Below, one piece after another: positions 33,437 to 42,387 of a DNA stretch of 64,000 nucleotides (its first letter is position 1; each line of letters begins with the position of its first letter). The notes below the pieces were generated by a model that worked only from the letters and a program-made list of their open reading frames with translations, was not told the origin of the DNA and did not search any database. The position numbers and the translations under genes are program-made. Source of the stretch: Streptomyces genisteinicus (GTDB lineage Bacteria; Actinomycetota; Actinomycetes; Streptomycetales; Streptomycetaceae); the NCBI RefSeq assembly GCF_014489615.1, contig NZ_CP060825.1, forward strand, positions 1,398,501-1,462,500, given 5' to 3'.

Positions 33437-34588
33437 CTAGAGACCGACCTCCTTCATCAGCATGCCGACCTCGGTGTTGGTCAGCCGGCGCAGCCAGCCG
33501 GACTTCTGGTCGCCGAGCGCGATCGGGCCGAACGCGGTGCGCACCAGCTTGTCGACGGGGAAGCCCGCCTCCGCCAGCATGCGGCGCACGATGTGCTTGC
33601 GGCCCTCGTGGAGGACCACCTCGACCAGGTAGTTCTTGCCGGTCTGCTCCACGACCCGGAAGTGGTCGGCGCGGGCGTAGCCGTCCTCCAGCTGGATGCC
33701 GTCCTTGAGCCGCTTGCCCACCTCCCGGGGCAGCGGGCCCTGGATGGCGGCCAGGTAGGTCTTCTTGACGCCGTACTTGGGGTGGGTGAGGCGGTGGGCC
33801 AGTTCACCGTGGTTGGTGAGCAGGATGATGCCCTCGGTCTCGGTGTCCAGCCGGCCGACGTGGAAGAGCCGGGTCTCGCGGTTGGTGACGTAGTCGCCGA
33901 GGCACTGGCGTCCGTCCGGGTCCTCCATCGTGGAGACGACGCCGGCGGGCTTGTTCAGCGCGAAGAACAGGTAGGACTGGGTCGCGACGGTCAGGCCGTC
34001 GACCTTGATCTCGTCCTTCTCGGGGTCCACGCGGACGCCCTGTTCGATCACGATGCTGCCGTTGACCTCGACACGGCCCGCCTCGATCAGCTCCTCGCAC
34101 GCCCGGCGGGAGCCCATACCGGCCCGGGCCAGCACCTTCTGCAGCCGCTCGCCCTCCTGCTCGCCGAACGTCTTGGGGGTCTTGATCTGGGGCTTGTTCT
34201 CGTACCGCTCGCGGTTGCGCTGCTCGGCGCGGGCGTCGTACTCGCGCGAGCGGGCCGGCGCCGTGCGGCCGCCGCCGCGCTGCGGGGACTGGCGGGGGCC
34301 GCCCTTCGCTCCGCCGCGGGCCGCTCCGCCGCGGCCCTTCTTCGGGCCGCCGGGGCCGTCGGAGGGCATGTCGACGTCGTAGCGACGCTCCTCGGGGCGG
34401 GGGTTGCGGGGGCGGCCGCCGCCCTGCCGGTCGTCGCGGCCGTTGCCCGCGCCCCGGTAGTTGCCGCGCCCGCCGCCGTCGCCGCCGCGCCGGGCGCCAC
34501 CGCTGCTGCCGCGGCCGCCGCTGTTGCCACCACGGCTCCCGCCGTTGTTTCCGCTGCTGTTCCTGCCGCTGCTGCTGCTTCGCATCAC
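33437..34588 (-). CDS. Pseudouridine synthase, RluB/RsuA family
   Basis: 383 aa. The first 130 residues are a Ser/Gly/Arg/Asn-rich disordered extension, then an S4 RNA-binding domain (ERLQKVLARAGMGSRRACEELI) and the RsuA/RluB catalytic domain with LFHVGRLDTETEGIILLTN, which includes the catalytic Asp (GRLDxxxxG). It modifies a uridine in 23S rRNA (by family), and the N-terminal RGG-like tail may add RNA affinity. GTG start overlaps the scpB stop (GTGA); the ATG one codon later is equivalent. Conserved neighbour of scpAB in actinobacteria. Confidence 0.94.
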   Translation of the reverse strand: MMRSSSSGRNSSGNNGGSRGGNSGGRGSSGGARRGGDGGGRGNYRGAGNGRDDRQGGGRPRNPRPEERRYDVDMPSDGPGGPKKGRGGAARGGAKGGPRQSPQRGGGRTAPARSREYDARAEQRNRERYENKPQIKTPKTFGEQEGERLQKVLARAGMGSRRACEELIEAGRVEVNGSIVIEQGVRVDPEKDEIKVDGLTVATQSYLFFALNKPAGVVSTMEDPDGRQCLGDYVTNRETRLFHVGRLDTETEGIILLTNHGELAHRLTHPKYGVKKTYLAAIQGPLPREVGKRLKDGIQLEDGYARADHFRVVEQTGKNYLVEVVLHEGRKHIVRRMLAEAGFPVDKLVRTAFGPIALGDQKSGWLRRLTNTEVGMLMKEVGL

Positions 34589-35199
34589 ATTTCCGTCGTG
34601 TCGTCTGCGTCCTCGTGGCCCGGCGCCTCCGGTGCGTCCGGGTCGAACGACGGGAGCCCTTCCTGCGTCTCCGCCTCGATCGCGTCCGCCTCGGGGAGGA
34701 AGGGCGCGAGCTCCGGGAGCTCGTCCAGGCCGCGCAGGCCCATCCGCTCCAGGAAGTAGTTCGTCGTCCTGTACAGGATCGCACCTGTTTCGGGTTCCGT
34801 GCCCGCCTCCCCGACCAGACCCCGCTGGAGCAGGGTGCGCATGACCCCGTCGCAGTTCACTCCGCGCACCGCGGACACCCTCGACCGGCTCACCGGCTGG
34901 CGGTACGCGACGACCGCGAGGGTCTCCAGGGCGGCCTGGGTGAGGCGGGCGTGCTGCCCGTCGAGCACGAAACGCTCCACCGCGTCGGCGTGCGCGGGCC
35001 GGCTGTAGAACCGCCAGCCGCCCGCGACCAGCCGCAGCTCGAACCCGCGGCCCTGCACGGTGTACTCGTCCGCCAGCTCCCGCAGGGCGTCGGCGACGGC
35101 GCGGCGCGGCACCTCGAGGATCTTCGCGAGGTGCTCCTCGGTCGCGGGCTCGTCGACGACCATGAGAACGGCCTCCAGCGCGGGCTTGAGCTCGCTCAC
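34585..35199 (-). CDS. scpB: Segregation and condensation protein ScpB
   Basis: 204 aa. Two winged-helix domains typical of the kleisin partner: residues 5-80 (LKPALEAVLMVVDEPATEEHLA) and 85-165 (LTQAALETLAVVAYRQPVSRSRVSAVRGVNCDGVMRTLL). The last 30 residues are acidic. It forms the SMC-ScpA-ScpB condensin that folds the chromosome. Start is GTG overlapping the scpA stop (GTGA). Confidence 0.96.
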   Translation of the reverse strand: MSELKPALEAVLMVVDEPATEEHLAKILEVPRRAVADALRELADEYTVQGRGFELRLVAGGWRFYSRPAHADAVERFVLDGQHARLTQAALETLAVVAYRQPVSRSRVSAVRGVNCDGVMRTLLQRGLVGEAGTEPETGAILYRTTNYFLERMGLRGLDELPELAPFLPEADAIEAETQEGLPSFDPDAPEAPGHEDADDTTEM

Positions 35200-36572
35200 T
35201 CCTTCTCCTCCACGACCTGGTCGAATTCGTCGGTGACGGTCACCTCGCCGGCGCCGTCCCCGGCGGCCCAGGTGACGGTCAGCTCCCCGAGCGCCTCCGG
35301 CTGGTCCAGCACGAGGGCCTTCTCCCGGTACAGCTCCAGCAGGGCCAGGAAGCGCGCGACGACGGTGAGGGTGTCGTCGACGCCCTCGGTCAGCTCGCGG
35401 AAGCTGGCCGTGCCGCGCTCCCTGAGCAGGGCGACCACCACCTCGGCCTGCTCCCGGACGCTGACCAGCGGGGCGTGGATGTGGTCGACGTACACCTGCG
35501 GCTTCGGCTTCGGCTGCATCGCCTTGACCGCGAGCCGGGCGAAGCCCTCGGCCCCGATGCTGATCACGACGTCGGGCAGCAGCTCCGCGTGGTGCGGTTC
35601 GAGGCCGACGGTGCGCGGGAAGCGCCGCGACTCGTCGTCCAGCCGCCGCTCGAAGATCTCGGCGATCTGCTTGTACGCCCGGTACTGGAGCAGCCGCGCG
35701 AACAGCAGGTCGCGTGCTTCGAGCAGCGCGAGGTCGGCCTCGTCCTCCACCTCGGCGGCCGGCAGCAGCCGCGCGGCCTTGAGGTCGAGCAGCGTGGCGG
35801 CCACGACGAGGAACTCGGTCGTCTGATCGAGGTCCCAGTCGGGGCCCATGGACCGGATGTGCGCCATGAACTCGTCGGTGACCTTGGAGAGGGCGACCTC
35901 GGTGACGTCCATCTTGTGCTTGGCGATCAGTTGCAGGAGCAGGTCGAACGGCCCCTCGAAGTTGGCCAGCCGCACGGTGAACCGCCCGTCCCCCTCGGAC
36001 GCGGACGCCGCGCCGGGCGCGGCATCGGATGCGGGGACGGCGCCGGGCGCGGGAGCCACGTCGGGGACGGGAGCGGGAGCGGCTTCCGGCGCGGGAACGC
36101 GGGCGTGCGCGGGGACGGCGCCGGGCTCGGGAGCCGCCTCCGGCCGGAGGGCGTCGCGGGGAGCCGTCGCGCCGGCGGTACCCGGGTCCGGCGCGGACCC
36201 GGTGGCGCCCCCGGCGGGAGGGGCCTCGGCGGCTGCGGGCGGGGCGGCCTCGGGAGCACCCGCCGCGCCGGACGCGACAGGCGGGACGTGCTCAGCGCCT
36301 CGCACCGCTCCGGACGCGGCGGAGGGGCCGGAATCCGGCGCGGGGGCCGTCGCCGGTGCGGGTGGACTGGCCGTGGTGGCCGCTTCCGCGGCTTCGGGCG
36401 CGGGGGCGCTCGGGGAGGCCGTCCGCGCGGCGGGAGCACCCGCGCCGTCCGGCGCGTCCGCGTCCGCGGGCGCCTCGTCCGGGGCGACGGGCTCGGGGGC
36501 GGCCGGTGCCCCGGGCCCCCGGCCCAGCACGCGGCGGCGGGCCGGGCGGGACGTCTCGTCGGTCGGGGGCAT
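35196..36572 (-). CDS. scpA: Segregation and condensation protein ScpA with long Ala/Pro-rich N-terminus
   Basis: 458 aa. The kleisin core starts near residue 200 (FTVRLANFEGPFDLLLQLIAKHKMDVTEVAL, here described up to about residue 230) and ends with the winged helix that binds SMC (residues 380-450, RGTASFRELTEGVDDTLTVV). Residues 1-195 are a low-complexity Ala/Pro/Glu tract, much longer than in most ScpA proteins and probably disordered. Codon bias in the tract matches the genome, so it is likely translated. An internal start near residue 195 is possible. SMC itself is not in the window. Confidence 0.92.
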   Translation of the reverse strand: MPPTDETSRPARRRVLGRGPGAPAAPEPVAPDEAPADADAPDGAGAPAARTASPSAPAPEAAEAATTASPPAPATAPAPDSGPSAASGAVRGAEHVPPVASGAAGAPEAAPPAAAEAPPAGGATGSAPDPGTAGATAPRDALRPEAAPEPGAVPAHARVPAPEAAPAPVPDVAPAPGAVPASDAAPGAASASEGDGRFTVRLANFEGPFDLLLQLIAKHKMDVTEVALSKVTDEFMAHIRSMGPDWDLDQTTEFLVVAATLLDLKAARLLPAAEVEDEADLALLEARDLLFARLLQYRAYKQIAEIFERRLDDESRRFPRTVGLEPHHAELLPDVVISIGAEGFARLAVKAMQPKPKPQVYVDHIHAPLVSVREQAEVVVALLRERGTASFRELTEGVDDTLTVVARFLALLELYREKALVLDQPEALGELTVTWAAGDGAGEVTVTDEFDQVVEEKE

Positions 36573-36624
36573 CGTGGTCCAGGGGCGGAAAAAGCGCGGG
36601 CGGGCAGGCCCGCAGGCTACCGCG

Positions 36625-37182
36625 TCAGCGGCCCCGGAGGCGGCGCACCAGGATGCTCGCGTCGCCGCGCTGCTCCAGGTCCGCCAGCACCACCGCGACC
36701 GCCTCGCGGACGATGCGCCCGCGGTCGACGGCCAGGCCGTGCTCGCCGCGCAGCACCAGGCGCGCGTGCTCCAGGTCCATCAGCTCCTCGGCGGAGACGT
36801 AGACCGTGATCTTCTCGTCGTGGCGCTCGCGTCCGCTCGGCCGCCGGTTGGCGCCCCGGCCGCGCCGGCGGGCCGCGCCGGTCGCCGCGGCCTCGGTGCC
36901 GGGTGCGCGGCGCGTCTTCGCGGCGCCCGTCGCCGCGTCCGCGGCCTCCGTGCCGCGTCCGCGTTCCTCGCCGGGCGCCTCGGGGTCGGCGGCGGGTGCG
37001 TGCTCCTGCGAGCGCGGGGCCGCGGCGGAGCCGCTCCGGTCCGACGGGTCGCTCTCGCCCGCCGGTGCCGGCACCCGGGGCTCGCCGCTCGCCTGCTTGC
37101 GCGGGGAGGAGGCGGTCAGCCCCGTGCCCCCGGTCGTACGGAACAGCTCGTCGGCACCGGGCAGACTCACTCGGCGTGACAC
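36625..37182 (-). CDS. Small ParA-associated protein with ribbon-helix-helix-like C-terminus
   Basis: 185 aa, GTG start overlapping the 3' end of parA by 16 bases. Residues 1-115 are disordered and basic/acidic mixed; the C-terminal 60 residues (EKITVYVSAEELMDLEHARL and GRIVREAVAVVLADLEQRG) resemble a ribbon-helix-helix or ParB-like DNA-binding unit: a beta strand followed by two helices. Its place between parA and scpA suggests it is the DNA-binding partner of this ParA-like ATPase. This is inference; no experimental family was recognised. Confidence 0.7.
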   Translation of the reverse strand: MSRRVSLPGADELFRTTGGTGLTASSPRKQASGEPRVPAPAGESDPSDRSGSAAAPRSQEHAPAADPEAPGEERGRGTEAADAATGAAKTRRAPGTEAAATGAARRRGRGANRRPSGRERHDEKITVYVSAEELMDLEHARLVLRGEHGLAVDRGRIVREAVAVVLADLEQRGDASILVRRLRGR

Positions 37183-38342
37183 CGGGCGAGCACCTCCCTG
37201 GCGAGCTGGCGGTAGGCGGCGGCGCCGACGGAGTTGGACGCGTACGTGGTGATGGGCTCACCGGCGACCGTGGTCTCCGGGAAGCGGACGGTCCGGCCGA
37301 TGACGGTGTGGTAGACGTGGTCGTCGAAGGCCTCGACGACCCGCGCCAGCACCTCGCGGCTGTGCACCGTGCGGGAGTCGTACATCGTGGCGAGGATGCC
37401 GTCGAGCTCCAGCTCGGGGTTGAGCCGCTCCTGGACCTTCTCGATCGTCTCGGTCAGCAGCGCCACTCCGCGCAGGGCGAAGAACTCGCACTCCAGCGGC
37501 ACGATGACCTTGTGCGCGGCGGTCAGGGCGTTGACCGTGAGCAGGCCGAGCGAGGGCTGGCAGTCGATCACGATGTAGTCGTAGTCGGACATCAGCGGCT
37601 TCAGCGCCCGCTGGAGCGTCGACTCGCGGGCGACCTCGCTGACCAGCTGCACCTCGGCGGCGGACAGGTCGATGTTGCTCGGCAGCAGGTCCATGTTGGG
37701 CACGGCCGTCTTGAGCAGGACCTCGTCCGCGGACATGCCGCGCTCCATCAGGAGGTTGTAGACGGTGAGGTCGAGCTCCATCGGGTTCACGCCGAGGCCC
37801 ACGGAGAGCGCGCCCTGCGGGTCGAAGTCGACGAGCAGCACCCGGCGGCCGTACTCGGCGAGCGCGGCTCCCAGGTTGATGGTCGACGTGGTCTTGCCGA
37901 CGCCGCCCTTCTGGTTGCACATCGCGATGATCTTGGCGGGACCGTGGTCGGTCAGCGGGCCCGGAATCGGGAAGTACGGCAGGGGACGCCCGGTGGGGCC
38001 GATCCGCTCGCGGCGCTGACGCGCGGCGTCGGGCGCGAGGGTGGCCGCGTACTCGGGGTCGGGCTCGTATTCGGCGTCGGGGTCGTAGAAGTGCCCTTCG
38101 GGGACTTCCTCGTAGGCGGCGAAGTGGGTGGACTCTCGGCCACTCTCGTTGCCGGCCATGGCGTTCACGTGTTGGCCGTCCATCGTCTTCATCGTGTGGG
38201 GTGTCGTCATGTGCGTCGTGTGCTGGTGCGTCACGAAGGGGCGGACAGCGACGGAGCCGACTGCCTCGAAACCGGGCGACGGGTGCTGGCCCGCAGCCGT
38301 TCCTGGCTGACCACCACCGGGAGTAAATGTCGACTCATTCAC
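37167..38342 (-). CDS. ParA-family ATPase
   Basis: 391 aa. Deviant Walker A motif CNQKGGVGKTTSTINLGAAL near residue 142, Walker A' and B as VLLVDFDPQGALSVGLG and DYDYIVIDCQPSLG. The N-terminal 125 residues are a disordered, acidic/His-Met-rich extension (EEVPEGHFYDPDAEYEPDPE). This is the second chromosomal ParA type found next to scpAB in actinobacteria, distinct from the oriC-linked ParA. GTG start at 38342 with AAGGAGG upstream (11-base spacing). It heads the parA/RHH-like/scpA/scpB/rluB series. Confidence 0.92.
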   Translation of the reverse strand: MNESTFTPGGGQPGTAAGQHPSPGFEAVGSVAVRPFVTHQHTTHMTTPHTMKTMDGQHVNAMAGNESGRESTHFAAYEEVPEGHFYDPDAEYEPDPEYAATLAPDAARQRRERIGPTGRPLPYFPIPGPLTDHGPAKIIAMCNQKGGVGKTTSTINLGAALAEYGRRVLLVDFDPQGALSVGLGVNPMELDLTVYNLLMERGMSADEVLLKTAVPNMDLLPSNIDLSAAEVQLVSEVARESTLQRALKPLMSDYDYIVIDCQPSLGLLTVNALTAAHKVIVPLECEFFALRGVALLTETIEKVQERLNPELELDGILATMYDSRTVHSREVLARVVEAFDDHVYHTVIGRTVRFPETTVAGEPITTYASNSVGAAAYRQLAREVLARCHAE

Positions 38343-38417
38343 AAGTCGTCTTACCTCCTTGGACGGGACCAGGAAACTTATCGATAGGTCAGCGTGGCAC
38401 CATGCCGACGGTTGGCG

Positions 38418-38447
38418 ACTCTATGGCGTGTCACCGCTCCGCAGCAA
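38418..38447 (-). promoter_or_regulatory. Candidate parA promoter
   Basis: On the minus strand: -35 TTGCTG (38447-38442), 18-base spacer, -10 TAGAGT (38423-38418). The leader to the GTG at 38342 is about 70 bases. The 337-base gap 38343-38679 otherwise holds hairpins. Confidence 0.45.
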
Positions 38448-38574
38448 CACAATCCGCCGGACCCGGCCCGATGTGTCGGCAATCGAACACCCCGCTGTCA
38501 AGGGCGCACGACCCGTTCCGTGTGCTTCCGACAGCAGGTTTCAGGGGTGGGCGAAACGGTTGAAGGGTTACGTT

Positions 38575-38655
38575 CGCGGCGAGTTGAACCCTCGCCGCGA
38601 GCGGGGACAAACGTGTCCGGCCGGACCTTGCTGGCCAAGGTCCGGCCGGACACGT
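38575..38655 (-). terminator. Terminator hairpins downstream of ald
   Basis: Strong hairpin: 20-bp arms 38611-38630 and 38636-38655, loop 5 bases, 25 bases past the ald stop. A second, smaller hairpin lies at 38575-38599 (9-bp arms). Together they separate ald from the parA promoter. Confidence 0.85.
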
Positions 38656-38679
38656 GATGTTGACGACGTCGGTTGACCG

Positions 38680-39804
38680 TCAGCCGAGAAGCGCGCTCAG
38701 CTCGACGCTCTCCAGGCCGTGGGCCTCCGCGACCTCCTTGTAAACCACCTTGCCGTCATGGGTGTTGAGACCCTTGGCCAGCGCGGTGTCGCGCCGCAGG
38801 GCCTCGGCCCAGCCGTTGTTCGCCAGCGACACGATGTAGGGCAGCGTGGCGTTGGTCAGCGCGTAGGTGGAGGTGTGGGGCACCGCGCCGGGCATGTTGG
38901 CGACGCAGTAGAAGACCGAGCCGTGGACCGGGAAGGTCGGGTCGGCGTGGGTGGTGGGACGGGAGTCCTCGAAGCAGCCGCCCTGGTCGATCGCAATGTC
39001 GACAAGGACACTTCCGGGCTTCATCTTGGCGACGAGCTCGTTGGTGACCAGCTTCGGCGCCTTCGCACCCGGGATCAGCACGGCGCCGATGACGAGGTCG
39101 GCCTCGACGACGGCCTTCTCCAGCTCGAAGGCGTTGGAGACGATCGTCTGCACCTTGGTGCCGAAGATCCTGTCGGCCTCGCGCAGCTTGTTGATGTCCT
39201 TGTCGAGCAGGGTCACGTGGAAGCCCATGCCGACGGCGATCTGCGTGGCGTTCCAGCCGGAGACGCCGCCGCCGATGACGACGGCCCTGCCCGCCTGCGT
39301 GCCGGGGACGCCGCCGGGGAGCACGCCGCGGCCGCCGGCCGAGCGCATCAGGTGGTAGGCGCCGACCTGCGGGGCCAGCCGGCCCGCGACCTCGGACATC
39401 GGGGCGAGGAGCGGCAGGGCGCGGTTCGCGGTCTCGACCGTCTCGTAGGCGATGGCGGTGGTGCCGGACTCCAGCAGGGCGTCGGTGCACTCGCGGGAGG
39501 CGGCCAGGTGGAGGTAGGTGAAGAGGGTCTGGTCCTTGCGGAGGCGGTGGTACTCCTCGGCGATCGGCTCCTTGACCTTCAGCAGCAGGTCGGCCGCGGC
39601 CCAGACCTCGTCGGCGGTGGGGAGGATCTGCGCCCCCGCCGCGACGAACTCCTCGTCCGTGATCGAGGAGCCGACGCCCGCGTTCTGCTCGATGACGACC
39701 TGGTGGCCGTGGCGCACCAGCTCGTGCACGCCGGCGGGGGTGATGGCCACCCGGAACTCGTTGTTCTTGACCTCGCGGGGGATGCCGACCTTCACGTCGA
39801 TCAC
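38680..39804 (-). CDS. ald: Alanine dehydrogenase
   Basis: 374 aa. NAD-dependent reversible deamination of L-alanine to pyruvate. N-terminal [22 protein letters not shown] with catalytic Lys and Arg region, the [11 protein letters not shown] block, and the NAD-binding [20 protein letters not shown]. Length is normal. Two GTG starts are possible: 39804 (2 bases after AAGGACC) and 39795, which has better spacing (about 11 bases) and matches the usual 371-residue start [10 protein letters not shown] promoter-like pair precedes it. Monocistronic, followed by a strong hairpin. Confidence 0.97.
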   Translation of the reverse strand: MIDVKVGIPREVKNNEFRVAITPAGVHELVRHGHQVVIEQNAGVGSSITDEEFVAAGAQILPTADEVWAAADLLLKVKEPIAEEYHRLRKDQTLFTYLHLAASRECTDALLESGTTAIAYETVETANRALPLLAPMSEVAGRLAPQVGAYHLMRSAGGRGVLPGGVPGTQAGRAVVIGGGVSGWNATQIAVGMGFHVTLLDKDINKLREADRIFGTKVQTIVSNAFELEKAVVEADLVIGAVLIPGAKAPKLVTNELVAKMKPGSVLVDIAIDQGGCFEDSRPTTHADPTFPVHGSVFYCVANMPGAVPHTSTYALTNATLPYIVSLANNGWAEALRRDTALAKGLNTHDGKVVYKEVAEAHGLESVELSALLG

Positions 39805-39899
39805 GGTCCTTGACTCAGAGGGAAAAAGCGGTCAATGCCATAGATACCCAGCCTCACCGGGCATACCGGGGCACACCATGTGAAGGCCCGGCATCAACC

Positions 39900-39927
39900 A
39901 GTCTAATGAAGGACTTCCCGCTGTCTA
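39900..39927 (-). promoter_or_regulatory. Candidate ald promoter
   Basis: On the minus strand: -35-like TAGACA (39927-39922), 16-base spacer, -10 TAGACT (39905-39900). The leader would be about 90 bases. It begins before the stop of the upstream NB-ARC/TPR gene is far behind, in a 136-base gap. Confidence 0.4.
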
Positions 39928-39940
39928 GCCTTACAAAGCA

Positions 39941-41977
39941 TCAATCTTCTTCGGAACCACTGCGGATTTCGTAGGCGGAACCCTCCTCTCCGAGGAGCCT
40001 TTCCGCAGCGTGACGGTGGAGTTGCGCTGCGGTGGGGTCCGCCAGGCGCTCCAGCGTGTCCGCCAGGCGGAGCTGGAGCGCGGCCTGGAGCCGGGTGTCC
40101 CCTGCCCGGCGCGCCCACTCCACGGCCTCCCGGCAGGTGCGCAGCGACTCCTCCGGCCGGCCCGCGTACTCCTGCACCCGGGCCGCCTCGCTCAGCGCCC
40201 GCGCCTGGGCGGGCACATCGCCGAGCCTGCGGTGCCCGGCCACCGCGGCCCGCCAGCTCCGCAGCGCCTCCCCGTAGCGCCCGGCGTACGTGTGCACGGT
40301 GCCGAGCCGCCCGTACAGCCGTGCCTCGTCGGCCCGCTCGCCCCGGGTCTGGCGCTGCGCGAGGGCGCGGCCGTACCAGTCCGCCGCCCGCTGCCAGTCG
40401 CCGAGCTCCTGGTACGCCCCTCCGACGGATTCCATCGCGCGGCCCGTCGCGTAGTCGTCCTTCGCCAGCCGGCCCGCGTCCAGCGCCTCGCGGTAGCGGC
40501 CCAGCGCCTCCTCGGTGCGGTCGTGGCGGGCGTCCAGGTCGGCCAGGTTGAGCAGGGCGGCGGCCCGCTCCCGGTGCAGACCGCGCCGCGTCGCGACGTC
40601 GAGCACCAGGCGGTGCAGGCCGTAGAGGTCGGCGGCGGCCGCCTCGGTGCCGCGGTGGGCCGCCAGCGCCCGCACCAGGGCGGCCACCAGCCGCCTGGCC
40701 AGCGTGTCCAGTTCCCCGTCGTCGACGGCCATCCGCGCGGAGGCGAGCAGCGTCTCGCGCCGGGCGTCGAGCCAGGCGCCGGCCTCCGCGACGGAGGCGA
40801 AGCGCAGCGCACGCGGCAGCCCGGCCAGCTTGCGCCGGGCCGGGCTGCCGTCCGGCTCGGTGACCGCACGGCACGCCTGCAGCCTGCGGACGGTGCGCTC
40901 CAGCATCCGCGCCCGCGCGAGCTGCACCTCCGACGCGCGGTCCGTCGCCAGCAGGGCGGTCAGCAGGCCGGCGAGGCAGCCGGGGACCTCGAAGACGCCG
41001 TCCCCACCGCGGAGCAGGCCGGCGGCCGCCAGCGATTCGAGCACGGCCTCGGCCGACGAGACCGAGCAGCCCGCCAGCGCGGACGCGGTGTGCGCGTCCG
41101 CGCGCCCGGCGGGGGCGAGGGCGAGCAGCCGCAGAGTCCTGGCCGCCGGCTGCGGCAGGGAGTCGTAGACCAGCCGGAAGGCCCGGGCCAGCGGACGGCC
41201 GCCGCTCGGCTGGTCGCCGTCGTCGGGCAGCGCGCGCAGTCTGCGGGCCGCGTCGGCGACCGAGGAGGAGGGCCGCGCGGCGAGCCAGCCCCCGACCAGC
41301 ACCAGGGCGGCGGGCTGGCCCCCGCACTCCTCGGCCACCGCCTCGGCCGCCTGCGGGTCGACGGTGATGCGGACCTCGCCCGTGAAGCCGGTGAGGAGTT
41401 CGATGGCGGACTTGGCGTCCATGCCGCCGAGGGTGCAGGGGCGGACGCCGGGGATGCCGGTGAGCGGCCCCTCGGAGACGGCGACCACGAGGGCGTCCGG
41501 GTTGTCGGGGATGAGCGGGTCGAGGTGTTCGGCCTCGCGGACGTCGTCGACGAGCAGCAGCGTCCGGCGGACGGCGAGCGCCTCGCGGACGCTCTCGGCG
41601 AGCTCGTCCTCGTCGGCGCCGGGCGGCGCGGACACCCGGAGGTCGCGCAGCAGCGAACGGGCGGCCTCGTCCAGCGGGACGGGCCGGCCGCCCGGTTCGG
41701 TCAGACGTACCCGCAGCACACCGTCCGGGTAGCGGTCGGCGAGCGAGCGGGCGAGTTCCGCGGCGAGCGCGGTGCGTCCCGAGCCGGGGCGGCCCGCGAC
41801 GAGCAGGACGCGGGCCCGGGCGGCCTTGCGGCCCGCGAGGGTGTCGAGACCGGCGCGTTCGATGTCGGCGTGCAGCGACTTCAGTTCACGATGTCTGCCG
41901 AAGAACCGGTCCCCGGCGCCGGTCCGGGCGCCCGCCGCCCGGTCGGGGCCGCCCAGGTCCAGCGCCTGATCCGTCAC
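39941..41977 (-). CDS. NB-ARC/AAA-type ATPase with TPR repeats
   Basis: 678 aa, GTG start. A STAND-like architecture: P-loop VLLVAGRPGSGRTALAAEL near residue 55, in which the canonical lysine is Arg (GxxGxGRT); Walker B TLLLVDDV near residue 140; a winged-helix-like region (about 255-330); and a C-terminal array of TPR-type repeats (residues 440-665, such as ALLNLADLDARHDRTEEALGRYREAL, listed to its first 20 residues ALLNLADLDARHDRTEEALG). SARP/AfsR-like proteins share the NB-ARC plus TPR layout, but no DNA-binding domain is present. It is probably a signalling scaffold of unknown target. It occupies the interval between ald and the Nudix gene. Confidence 0.85.
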   Translation of the reverse strand: MTDQALDLGGPDRAAGARTGAGDRFFGRHRELKSLHADIERAGLDTLAGRKAARARVLLVAGRPGSGRTALAAELARSLADRYPDGVLRVRLTEPGGRPVPLDEAARSLLRDLRVSAPPGADEDELAESVREALAVRRTLLLVDDVREAEHLDPLIPDNPDALVVAVSEGPLTGIPGVRPCTLGGMDAKSAIELLTGFTGEVRITVDPQAAEAVAEECGGQPAALVLVGGWLAARPSSSVADAARRLRALPDDGDQPSGGRPLARAFRLVYDSLPQPAARTLRLLALAPAGRADAHTASALAGCSVSSAEAVLESLAAAGLLRGGDGVFEVPGCLAGLLTALLATDRASEVQLARARMLERTVRRLQACRAVTEPDGSPARRKLAGLPRALRFASVAEAGAWLDARRETLLASARMAVDDGELDTLARRLVAALVRALAAHRGTEAAAADLYGLHRLVLDVATRRGLHRERAAALLNLADLDARHDRTEEALGRYREALDAGRLAKDDYATGRAMESVGGAYQELGDWQRAADWYGRALAQRQTRGERADEARLYGRLGTVHTYAGRYGEALRSWRAAVAGHRRLGDVPAQARALSEAARVQEYAGRPEESLRTCREAVEWARRAGDTRLQAALQLRLADTLERLADPTAAQLHRHAAERLLGEEGSAYEIRSGSEED

Positions 41978-42253
41978 GGGCCACGCTCCAGTCCGTCCGC
42001 GCACGAGCCGAGCCCGACGGGGCTCCGCACGGGCGTTGCGAGCCTAGTTCACGCATGGGGACGAACCCGGCGGCACAGGGCGGGCGGAGCCCCCGGTCCC
42101 CCGATCGGATCAACTGATCGTCGGATCGGGGGAACTGAGAGGACGTCATCACCCGCCGGAGGCGGGGCGTCCCGTCTCCGGACGGAAGCAGGACCGGGAA
42201 GGGCTGCGGCCGGAGCGGACCCGCTGTCGGGCGTCGCACGGCCGCCCGACAGC

Positions 42254-42365
42254 GGGCCCGCGCCGCGGACGGCAGGGCCTCGGGCCCGGGCCGCGGACGG
42301 CACGGCCGCGGGCGCGGGCCGCGGACGGCAGGGCCTCGGGCGCGGGCCGCGGACGGCAGGGCCTC
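42254..42365. repeat. 28-bp tandem repeat, four copies
   Basis: Units 42254-42281, 42282-42309, 42310-42337 and 42338-42365; the last two are identical. Each contains GGCCGCGGACGGCAGGGCC-like sequence. It is followed by short GGGCCTCA repeats that run into the stop codon of the Nudix gene. The gap 41978-42387 contains no gene. Confidence 0.9.
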
Positions 42366-42387
42366 ATGGCCTCAGGGCCTCAGGGCC

